Part shown: positions 1 through 5,656 of the stretch, piece by piece
Position numbering within the stretch: the first letter of the stretch is position 1
Layout: each line of letters begins with the position of its first letter
Made by a program: the position numbers and the translations under genes
The notes under the pieces: generated by a model
Seen by the model: only the letters and a program-made list of their open reading frames with translations
Databases searched by the model: none
What the model was told of the DNA's origin: nothing
Assembly: GCA_913040905.1 (NCBI GenBank)
Contig: CAJWIC010000096.1
Span: forward strand, 1-5,710
Reading direction: 5' to 3'
DNA from: an uncultured Synechococcus sp.
GTDB lineage: Bacteria > Cyanobacteriota > Cyanobacteriia > PCC-6307 > Cyanobiaceae
DNA: 5,710 nt

Positions 1-36
1 CTGCGCGCTGTAACCCGTGGTCATGGCGATGGCCAT
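1..36 (-). CDS. Possible truncated 5' end of an unidentified gene (carotenoid oxygenase is a guess from context)
   Basis: On the minus strand a frame opens after a TGA at 60-58. It has two in-frame ATGs, at 36-34 and 24-22, and remains open to the window edge, giving MAIAMTTGYSAQ. A GAGG sits only 3 bases before the first ATG and 15 before the second, so neither start has ideal Shine-Dalgarno spacing. The frame lies 76 bp downstream of rdgB on the same strand, so it could be the next gene of that transcription unit. From memory, picocyanobacterial genomes often carry a carotenoid-cleavage oxygenase (RPE65-like) gene after the rdgB/HAM1 gene. Twelve residues cannot confirm this, and no family motif is visible. 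It could also be a chance open frame. Confidence 0.35.
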   Translation of the reverse strand, partial: MAIAMTTGYSAQ

Positions 37-112
37 GGACCTCGTCAGCGGCAGCCGTCACCGTACAGACCAGGCCCAGCCCCAGCCGGTGATGGGGAGC
101 ACGACGGGTGCC

Positions 113-694
113 TCAGTTCGCTGCAAGCAATTGCCGCAGCTGCGGTTCCAGCAGGGCAAAGGCCTTGCCGCGGTGGCCGTGGCGTTTCTTCTCCACCAAA
201 GGCATCTCGGCGAAGGTGCGGCCGGTTCCGGTGACTTCAAAGACCGGGTCGTAACCGAAGCCCTGATCACCCCGTGGTGCACGGGTGATGAGTCCGTCGC
301 AGCGACCCTCCACCTCCAGCAGCACCTGCCCATCGGGGCCCGCAATGCAGAGCGCCGCACAGAAGTGGGCTTCGCGCTGTTCGGACCCGTTCAAGGCGGT
401 GAGCAGCCGGGCGATCCGCTCCGGATCGGTGGGGGCGTAGCGCGCTGAATGAACGCCAGGCGCTCCATCGAGGGCATCAACGCTGAGGCCGGAGTCATCG
501 GCCAGAGCCCATTCGCCGGTGGCTTCCGCGACAGCGATGGCTTTGAGCCGGGCATTGGCGGCGAAGGTGGATCCGGTCTCCTCGACCTCCAATCCCGCGG
601 GCTGGGGTTGGACGGTCACGGGGAGGTCGTTCAGCAGCCCCTCAAATTCACGGATCTTGCCGGCGTTCCCGCTGGCGATCACCAGGGTTTTCAT
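113..694 (-). CDS. rdgB: RdgB/HAM1 family XTP/dITP (non-canonical purine NTP) pyrophosphatase
   Basis: The 193-residue product is a typical Ham1/RdgB enzyme, a family that hydrolyses ITP, dITP and XTP to monophosphate plus pyrophosphate in the cytoplasm and so keeps deaminated purines out of DNA and RNA. Seen in the sequence: the N-terminal phosphate-binding motif SGNAGKIREFE (residues 8-17) with Lys13; ETGSTFAANA (39-48) with the conserved Glu39; the metal/catalytic ADDSGL (65-70); FGYDPVF (146-152), the base-recognition loop; and the C-terminal HGHRGKA (172-178). Length matches the family norm of about 190-200 residues, so the gene looks complete. The ATG at 694-692 overlaps the stop of the upstream phosphohexomutase gene as ATGA. 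No good Shine-Dalgarno precedes it, which suggests translation is coupled to that gene. No terminator follows. Confidence 0.97.
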   Translation of the reverse strand: MKTLVIASGNAGKIREFEGLLNDLPVTVQPQPAGLEVEETGSTFAANARLKAIAVAEATGEWALADDSGLSVDALDGAPGVHSARYAPTDPERIARLLTALNGSEQREAHFCAALCIAGPDGQVLLEVEGRCDGLITRAPRGDQGFGYDPVFEVTGTGRTFAEMPLVEKKRHGHRGKAFALLEPQLRQLLAAN

Positions 695-2154
695 GCGGCT
701 TCGGCGTAACGCTTCGCCCAGGCCAGCACAGCACCGACCCGATCGGGATCAGGGGCTTCGCAATACAGGCGCAGCAAGGGTTCAGTGCCGGAGAAGCGCA
801 GCATCAGCCAATGGCTGGCGCCCATGCGCAGCTTGATGCCGTCCGTCGTGTCCACGCCGGACACCGCAACACCGGCCACCTCCTGCGGTGTGGAGCTCGC
901 CAGGAGGGTCTCCAGACGCCGGCGGGCCTCCATGTCCTGCAGCCGTAGATCCAGCCGGTCGTAGTGGCTGGCACCACCATGCTGTCGCTGCAGAGCATCG
1001 AGGCGGCTGCCGAGGGGCTGGCCGCCTTCCACCAGGGCCTCCAGCACCAGCATCGCGGCGAACAGGGCGTCCCGTTCCGGCAGGTGCATGCCGAAGCCCA
1101 CTCCCCCGGACTCCTCCCCGCCGATCAACACATCACCCGCCAGCATCTCGCTGGCGATGTATTTGAACCCAACGGCCAGCTCCAGGACGTCACGGCCCTG
1201 GGCCTCCGCCACCAGGCGCATCAGATCGGAACCGCTCACGGTCTTCACCACCGTTCCAGGCAGCTGGCGGGCCCGGGCGAGATGGTCGATCAGCAGGGGC
1301 ATCAGCAGCTGGGTGCTGCAGAAGCGACCGTTTTCATCGACGGCGGCGATGCGATCACCATCGCCATCGAACACCAGGCCCACAGCTGGTGTGCCTGTGG
1401 CCGTTGAGGCCTTCACCGCCGTGATCAGCTCTTCCAGGTATGGAGCCAGCGGTTCCGGTGGATGGCCGCCGAACAGGGGATCGCGGTTGGTTCGGATCTC
1501 ATCGACGAGCTCCGTTGCTTCAGGGCCGAGCAGATCACTGACACAGCCAGCGGCCGAACCGTGCATCGGATCGACGATCACCCTCAGATTCATCGCCTTG
1601 AGACCCGTCACCAAAGCGCTGAGGTCCAATTGGCGCCGCAAGCCTTCCAGATGCTCACCCCGTCCATCGAAGCGGCTGGTGGTTGCTGCGATGGGTGCGG
1701 TGATGCCGCCAGCAGCCAGTCGCCGCTCCACCGCCGCGGTGAAGTCCCCTTCAACCGAACCGCCAAACGGACCCTTGATCTTCAGGCCCAGCCATTCGGG
1801 GGGGTTGTGACTGGCGGTGATCACCAGCGCCCCCAGGGCTTTCCGCTCCACCACCGCCCAGCTGCAGGCCGGAGTCGGCACCGCCGTTTCTGTCAGCAGT
1901 GGCTCGAGGTTGCAGCCCCGCACGGCGCTGGCAATGGCTTCCGCCAGTTCCGGCGCCAGAAAGCGGCGATCGAAGCCGATGATCACCGTGCGGCTGTTCA
2001 GGCCCTCTGGTGCGCGATGGGCCAGTTCCTGGGCAGCAGCAGCTGCAACCGGCAGCAACCGTTCCACGGTGATGTCCACGCCCAGGACGCCGCGCCAGCC
2101 GTCGGTGCCGAACTTGATCGGCGCAGAACTGAGGCGGAGAGGTGATGACGGCAT
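691..2154 (-). CDS. Phosphoglucomutase/phosphomannomutase (alpha-D-phosphohexomutase) family protein
   Basis: The 487-residue cytoplasmic enzyme of the alpha-D-phosphohexomutase superfamily is expected to move phosphate between C1 and C6 of a hexose. Domain landmarks appear in the family order: KFGTDGWRG (14-22); the phosphoserine loop TASHNP (113-118), with Ser115 as the catalytic phosphate carrier; the Mg-binding DGDGDR (263-268); the sugar-binding loop GGEESGG (345-351); and the C-terminal phosphate-binding RFSGTEPLLR (453-462). All catalytic elements are intact. The GGEESGG form is common in phosphoglucomutase-like members, but substrate (glucose, mannose or glucosamine phosphate) cannot be fixed from motifs, so no gene symbol is given. 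The ATG at 2154-2152 is the only sensible start upstream of FGTDGWRG and has no evident Shine-Dalgarno. The gene is first in a minus-strand unit with rdgB, overlapping it by 4 bp, and diverges from the nuclease gene. Confidence 0.95.
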   Translation of the reverse strand: MPSSPLRLSSAPIKFGTDGWRGVLGVDITVERLLPVAAAAAQELAHRAPEGLNSRTVIIGFDRRFLAPELAEAIASAVRGCNLEPLLTETAVPTPACSWAVVERKALGALVITASHNPPEWLGLKIKGPFGGSVEGDFTAAVERRLAAGGITAPIAATTSRFDGRGEHLEGLRRQLDLSALVTGLKAMNLRVIVDPMHGSAAGCVSDLLGPEATELVDEIRTNRDPLFGGHPPEPLAPYLEELITAVKASTATGTPAVGLVFDGDGDRIAAVDENGRFCSTQLLMPLLIDHLARARQLPGTVVKTVSGSDLMRLVAEAQGRDVLELAVGFKYIASEMLAGDVLIGGEESGGVGFGMHLPERDALFAAMLVLEALVEGGQPLGSRLDALQRQHGGASHYDRLDLRLQDMEARRRLETLLASSTPQEVAGVAVSGVDTTDGIKLRMGASHWLMLRFSGTEPLLRLYCEAPDPDRVGAVLAWAKRYAEAA

Positions 2155-2207
2155 GGACGAGCGGTCAATGGTCAGGATCTAGCAGCTGGCAGCCGTAGGG
2201 TCGGCCC
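2155..2207. promoter_or_regulatory. Divergent intergenic region between phosphohexomutase and nuclease genes
   Basis: This 53-bp gap separates two divergently transcribed genes, so it should hold, or lie close to, promoters for both; that is inferred from layout. I see only weak matches to sigma-70 type -10 boxes: TAGGGT on the plus strand near 2197 and TAGATC on the minus strand near 2178. Neither is paired with a good -35 box. Neither start codon has a strong Shine-Dalgarno sequence. At this size the two promoters would have to overlap each other or extend into the flanking coding sequences. Confidence 0.35.
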
Positions 2208-3683
2208 ATGGGTGCCACCCCGCTTGCCGACAACGTTCTCACCGACCGGCTGCTGCGCAGCTGGTTGCGTTGCCGTCGGAAGGCCTGGCTGGACCGGCAT
2301 GGGGATTCGTCCCGACGGCAGTGGACGGCACACCGGAATCTGTTGCTGGACGACCAGCAACGCAGCTTCGTGGCGCTGCTGCCCAGGAAACCCGGTCGCG
2401 GAGAACCGGCCTGTGCAGACGGAGCGGCTGGTGTTGTGGGGCTGAGATTGAAAGGGGAGGGCCCTGGAGGACAAGTTCTGGAGGCGCACCCCCCGTTGCT
2501 GCTCCGGGTGAGGGGAACGAGCCGTTGGGGAGACTTCGCCTATCAGCCGGTGCTGGCGCGTCAGGGGCGTCGTACGACGCGGGAACATCAGCTCCCCCTG
2601 GCGCTGATGGCCTTGCTGCTGGAGCAGGAGCAGCAGGCGCCGGTGACGGAGATGCTGGTGGTGGGTGGCGGTGGCCGTCGACTGGAGCGGGATCGGGTTG
2701 GACTGTCCGCTGGATTGCGCAAGCAATTGGCGGATGCCTTGCGCAAGCTGCGGCAGGATCTGCAGCGGTCTCAGCCGCCTGATCTGGCGGCGGATCGCCG
2801 CAAGTGCACGCTTTGCAGTTGGCGGCAGGTCTGCAACGGCGTCGCTGCCAGCGAAGGTCACCTCAGCGAAGTGAGCGGCATCGGGGCCAAGCGTCGGGAG
2901 ATGCTCCAGGGGCTCAACATCCATGGTCTTGCTGATCTGGCTGCTGCAGATCCAGACCAGTTGGCCATTGCCATGGAACGCTTCGGCGAACAGCACGGCG
3001 AGGTCGCCCGCACCCTGGTGGCTCAGGCGCGATGTCAGCTGAATGGTGATCCGGAACGGCTCAGCAGCAGTCCGGCTTTGCCGGAACTGACCGCTGCGCC
3101 AGGGGTGCTCTTTTACGACATCGAGTCAGACCCTGACGCCCGCCACGACTTCCTGCATGGGTTCTGGTGCCTGCCACGCGGCAGCGATGGAGGCTGGGAT
3201 CCGGCAGCGGCGCGCTATCAGCCGCTGCTGGTGTTGGCGGAACACGGTGAGCTGCGCTGCTGGCAGCGGATCGCTCGTTACATCGATCACTTTGAGAGTT
3301 GGCCGGTCCTCCACTACGGCGAAACCGAATCCTTGGCTCTGCTGCGCATGGCGCAACGGCAAGGGGTCTCAGAGCTGCAGCGGGCGCGGCTGCGTCGGCG
3401 CCTGGTGGATGTCCATGCTCGAATTCGCCACCATTGGCGTCTTCCCCTCAGCAGCTACGGCTTGAAGTCGGTGGCGTCCTGGCAGGGTTTCCAGTGGAGC
3501 CAGAGCCGGGTGGATGGGGCCCATGCCTTGCTCTGGTGGCGCCATTGGCAGGGGGAAGGATCCAAGCGGCGCGGTAGTTCCCATGCCTTGCGTTGGATTT
3601 TCCAGTACAACCAGGACGATTGCCGCGCCACCTGGGCGGTCGCTGACTGGCTTCGCCGTCAGGATCAGGCTGGTGGGGCCTGA
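2208..3683 (+). CDS. TM0106 family RecB-like putative nuclease with Fe-S-type cysteines, helix-hairpin-helix and DEDD/RNase H-like domain
   Basis: The 491-residue protein matches the architecture of the TM0106 (RecB-like) putative nuclease family, whose biological role is not established. The N-terminal part begins with LTDRLLRSWLRCRRKAWLDR (11-30), including Cys22. A compact region follows with GDFAYQPVLARQGRR (108-122), where RecB-like members carry their catalytic lysine but this protein has Arg118. Next is CTLCSWRQVC (200-209), which with Cys22 gives a C...CxxCx5C set like the 4Fe-4S clusters of AddB and Cas4. A helix-hairpin-helix lies at about 219-252 (SGIGAKR, 223-229). The C-terminal DEDD-type 3'-5' exonuclease-like domain has YDIES (303-307, Asp304/Glu306), HYGETES (369-375), LVDVHARI (399-406, Asp401) and YNQDDCRAT (467-475, Asp470/Asp471). 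The ATG at 2208 is chosen because family similarity starts within ten residues. It stands alone on the plus strand. Confidence 0.9.
   Translation: MGATPLADNVLTDRLLRSWLRCRRKAWLDRHGDSSRRQWTAHRNLLLDDQQRSFVALLPRKPGRGEPACADGAAGVVGLRLKGEGPGGQVLEAHPPLLLRVRGTSRWGDFAYQPVLARQGRRTTREHQLPLALMALLLEQEQQAPVTEMLVVGGGGRRLERDRVGLSAGLRKQLADALRKLRQDLQRSQPPDLAADRRKCTLCSWRQVCNGVAASEGHLSEVSGIGAKRREMLQGLNIHGLADLAAADPDQLAIAMERFGEQHGEVARTLVAQARCQLNGDPERLSSSPALPELTAAPGVLFYDIESDPDARHDFLHGFWCLPRGSDGGWDPAAARYQPLLVLAEHGELRCWQRIARYIDHFESWPVLHYGETESLALLRMAQRQGVSELQRARLRRRLVDVHARIRHHWRLPLSSYGLKSVASWQGFQWSQSRVDGAHALLWWRHWQGEGSKRRGSSHALRWIFQYNQDDCRATWAVADWLRRQDQAGGA
3665..3683. other. Convergent 3' overlap of the nuclease and ygfZ-like genes
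   Basis: The last 19 bp of the plus-strand nuclease gene (stop 3681-3683) are also the last 19 bp of the minus-strand ygfZ-like gene (stop 3667-3665). There is no intergenic DNA and no GC-rich hairpin with a T tract on either strand nearby. The two transcripts are therefore expected to run into each other, giving complementary 3' ends unless termination is Rho-independent by another means or occurs inside the coding regions. Confidence 0.85.
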
Positions 3684-4465
3684 AACGCAGCCGGTTGCGA
3701 CAGCTGAACAGCCTGGCCGGTGGGCCCCGACAAAGTTGGAAGATCCAGAAACTGGCGACGCACCAGAGCGAGCCCGAACGTGCCCTCTGTGGCATGGGAG
3801 AGGGCGCTGGTGATACTGCCGGCTCGATCCGTTCCGACCCTGAGCTGATCACCCGGTTGCAGGGGCTGATCGCTGATCCAGCAACGCAGTTGTTGCTTCA
3901 CACCAGCTTTGCCGGCAAGTTTCGCCATGGTCTCCTGCCCCAGATAGCAACCTTTGTCGAGGCTGATCTGCCCTGACAAGCCCAGTTCGAGGGGGTTGGT
4001 CTCGCCGTTCATTTCAGCTGGGCCGGGTGGGAAGCCCTGCTGCAGGCGATGGCGTTCCAGCGCATCGTTCTCCAGACGCGTCGATCCGACCAGCGCATCA
4101 GGTAACGGTTGCTCTTCCTCAAGCCACCACACCGAGCCGGCGGGTTCGAAGCCTTGAACGCGCCGTTGACGACCTGATGCGACCAGGCGAACCCGATCGG
4201 CGGGGAAGATCACCTGATCGAAGCCGCGGCTGACGGCCTGCGCATCCCCGGCCAGGACGAGAACATCGGCACCCGTGCCATCAAACCGGAGCTCCAGCAG
4301 GGCCCGAAGCCGACCCGTCGCGGTGAGCCAGCAGCTCAGTTCCAACACCCCATCAGCCACCCGCGACAGATCAGCCGTGGTCTGCCCCTGCAGAAAATCT
4401 CTGGCGCCCACGCCGTCCAACCGAAGCAGAGGAAAGGCTTCGTCCCAGTGGATGGTGGCCGTCAT
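3665..4465 (-). CDS. ygfZ: YgfZ-like folate-binding protein (GcvT-related, Fe-S protein maintenance)
   Basis: The 266-residue product belongs to the YgfZ/GcvT-like tetrahydrofolate-binding family. Family knowledge links YgfZ to the maintenance or repair of Fe-S enzymes rather than to glycine cleavage. The diagnostic signature KGCYLGQE is at 171-178 with its conserved Cys173, preceded by ISLD (167-170). Other family-like segments are LDGVGARDFLQGQTTAD (16-32) and the ETNPLELGL stretch (155-163). At 266 residues it is shorter than E. coli YgfZ (about 326), as is common in cyanobacterial members. The frame stays open far upstream through pyrE, but the true start is the ATG at 4465-4463: homology begins there and its A is shared with the pyrE TGA (TGATG), implying translational coupling and cotranscription with pyrE. 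The 3' end overlaps the nuclease gene. Confidence 0.92.
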   Translation of the reverse strand: MTATIHWDEAFPLLRLDGVGARDFLQGQTTADLSRVADGVLELSCWLTATGRLRALLELRFDGTGADVLVLAGDAQAVSRGFDQVIFPADRVRLVASGRQRRVQGFEPAGSVWWLEEEQPLPDALVGSTRLENDALERHRLQQGFPPGPAEMNGETNPLELGLSGQISLDKGCYLGQETMAKLAGKAGVKQQLRCWISDQPLQPGDQLRVGTDRAGSITSALSHATEGTFGLALVRRQFLDLPTLSGPTGQAVQLSQPAAFQAPPA

Positions 4466-5046
4466 CAGCTGAGCTCCTCGGCGCAGCTGGATACCTCCGA
4501 CAGTCGGAACAGACTCACCAATTCCAGGTCCGCAGCAGCCATGGCTGCTGCGCCACCCTCTTCGCGGTCCACGAGTGTGATCACCCGATTGACGACAAAG
4601 CCAGCTTCCCGCAGTTGATGCACGGCTTTCAGGGAGGACCCCCCGGTGGTGACCACGTCCTCCAGCACGGTGATCAGAGCGCCTTTCTGCGGAAGTGGTC
4701 CTTCCAGCCAGGCACCGGTGCCATGGCCTTTGGCCTGCTTTCTCACGATCAGGGCATCCAGTGATCGTCCGACCAGGGCCGCAGCCATCGCGACACCGCT
4801 GACGAGGGGATCCGCACCCAGGGTCAGCCCCGCCACGGCAATCGCCTCGGCGTCGACATGGTCCAGCATGCCGCTGCTGATCAGGGCCAGACCGGATCCG
4901 CTCAAGCTGACGGGTTTGCAATTCACGTAGTGCTCGCTCTCCCGTCCGGAGGCCAGCGTGAACTGACCACGGCGATAGGCCTCCTGGGCAAGCCGCTCCA
5001 ACAGGCTGCGTCGGGCGTCGTCGTCGAAACGGAAAGCTGGGGGCAT
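4465..5046 (-). CDS. pyrE: Orotate phosphoribosyltransferase
   Basis: This enzyme catalyses orotate + PRPP to OMP + pyrophosphate, the fifth step of de novo pyrimidine synthesis, in the cytoplasm. With the ATG at 5046-5044 it has 193 residues. Visible motifs are the N-terminal [14 protein letters not shown] (29-42); the mobile catalytic loop [10 protein letters not shown] (102-111), with the Lys/His residues that contact PRPP; and the PRPP-binding signature [12 protein letters not shown] (127-138), which is complete. An in-frame GTG at 5064-5062 would add six residues (giving 199). Neither start has a clear Shine-Dalgarno; I prefer the ATG because the extra residues (RAASP) look unconserved, but the GTG cannot be excluded. 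The last base of its TGA is the first base of the ygfZ ATG, so the two form an operon. It diverges from the exported-protein gene. Confidence 0.96.
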   Translation of the reverse strand: MPPAFRFDDDARRSLLERLAQEAYRRGQFTLASGRESEHYVNCKPVSLSGSGLALISSGMLDHVDAEAIAVAGLTLGADPLVSGVAMAAALVGRSLDALIVRKQAKGHGTGAWLEGPLPQKGALITVLEDVVTTGGSSLKAVHQLREAGFVVNRVITLVDREEGGAAAMAAADLELVSLFRLSEVSSCAEELS

Positions 5047-5101
5047 GGGGCTGGCCGCGCGCACGAATCGTCTTTAGTTTGCGCTTAGCGGGGTTGAGCT
5101 C
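5047..5101. promoter_or_regulatory. Divergent intergenic region between pyrE and exported-protein gene
   Basis: This gap of 55 bp (37 bp if pyrE starts at the upstream GTG) must contain or adjoin promoters for the pyrE-ygfZ unit and for the plus-strand gene; that is inferred from the divergent layout. It contains a local AT-rich patch, CTTTAGTTTG (5072-5081), in otherwise GC-rich DNA. On the plus strand TTTAGT (5073-5078) matches 4 of 6 bases of a -10 box, with no convincing -35 box. The patch lies only about 24 bp before the TTG start, so any leader would be short. I see no PyrR site, attenuator hairpin or riboswitch. Confidence 0.4.
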
Positions 5102-5641
5102 TTGGGATCCACAACGCTGTGCTCTGCGCGTTGGCTGCTGGGCCTGGTTCTGGCTGGCGTTTCCACTGGCTTGAGTTCCGTTGCGGCACGTCCTTTGATC
5201 TGCACGACAACGCTTGAGGCTCCTGACCTGTCGTCTGCGGTGACTGAACCCGTGGAGGTCACCACCTGCGCTCCGGTGGACACCACCAGTGAGCTGGTCG
5301 AGCGTCGCCTCTACACCTGGACCTCCCCCTATGAACGGGGCGTTGACCTGGTGCATCAGATCACTGATCTGTTCGGGATCGCCGTCGCGGGCGAGGGTGG
5401 CTCCCGGTTGATGGGGCTGGGATTTCCTGATCAGACCATCATCTGGGACGCCGCTGCGATCAGTTCAACCACCCGGGCGCTGCTGGAGGAGCAGAGTCCA
5501 GCGCTTCCCTTGAGAACTCAGGATCTGGCCAATGGCTTCGACAGCAGCCTTGCTTTGGAGAGCTTCGAACCGGAGCAGCCCATCCAGCCCAAACCAGAAT
5601 TTGTTGAGTCCGACATCGCACCGCTTCAACCCCTGTGGTAA
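5102..5641 (+). CDS. Putative exported protein of unknown function, TTG start
   Basis: This 179-residue protein has no domain I recognise; it resembles conserved hypothetical proteins of marine picocyanobacteria. The N terminus looks like a Sec signal peptide: Arg10, a hydrophobic stretch from Trp11 to Ala29, and a possible cleavage site after SSVAA (25-29). The predicted mature part has two cysteines (Cys34, Cys56) that could form a disulfide outside the cytoplasm. A likely folded core carries LYTWTSPYERGVDLVHQITD (70-89) and LMGLGFPDQTIIWD (103-116), and the acidic, proline-rich tail (about 153-179) ends in Trp. The open frame begins after a TAG at 5075-5077 and contains no ATG or GTG before the signal peptide, so TTG at 5102 is the only usable start that keeps the signal sequence. 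The gene diverges from pyrE and ends 15 bp before a tRNA. Confidence 0.8.
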   Translation: MGSTTLCSARWLLGLVLAGVSTGLSSVAARPLICTTTLEAPDLSSAVTEPVEVTTCAPVDTTSELVERRLYTWTSPYERGVDLVHQITDLFGIAVAGEGGSRLMGLGFPDQTIIWDAAAISSTTRALLEEQSPALPLRTQDLANGFDSSLALESFEPEQPIQPKPEFVESDIAPLQPLW

Positions 5642-5656
5642 CAATCGTGTTGACCA

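Noticed and set aside
37..112. Possible terminator downstream of rdgB
   Set aside because: GC-rich inverted matches exist (for example CCCC paired with GGGG around 76-97 on the minus transcript), but the stem is short, the loop long and no T tract follows.
17..448. Plus-strand 143-residue open frame opposite rdgB and the left-edge spacer
   Set aside because: It is antisense to the RdgB catalytic motifs, lacks family features, and its composition fits a reverse reading of a GC-rich gene.
2165..2170. TTGACC -35-like hexamer on the minus strand before the phosphohexomutase gene
   Set aside because: It lies about 10 bp before the start codon, so its -10 box and transcription start would fall inside the coding sequence.
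1088..2182. Several overlapping plus-strand open frames opposite the phosphohexomutase gene
   Set aside because: They mirror a strongly conserved minus-strand enzyme, overlap one another in different frames, and show no recognisable domain or ribosome site.
2172..2996. Minus-strand 274-residue open frame opposite the nuclease gene
   Set aside because: Its composition is Gln/Arg/Pro-rich with no motif, and the opposite strand encodes a protein with clear domain motifs through the whole span. It is a GC-driven antisense frame.
4466..5356. Minus-strand open frame continuing upstream of ygfZ through pyrE, giving a 563-residue reading if read as one protein
   Set aside because: The upstream part lies in a different frame of the same strand as pyrE, has low-complexity Arg/Gly/Ala-rich content and no family resemblance. 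YgfZ similarity begins at the ATG at 4465.
5650..5655. TTGACC -35-like hexamer on the plus strand just before the tRNA
   Set aside because: A matching -10 box would lie inside the tRNA, so it cannot drive synthesis of an intact tRNA.
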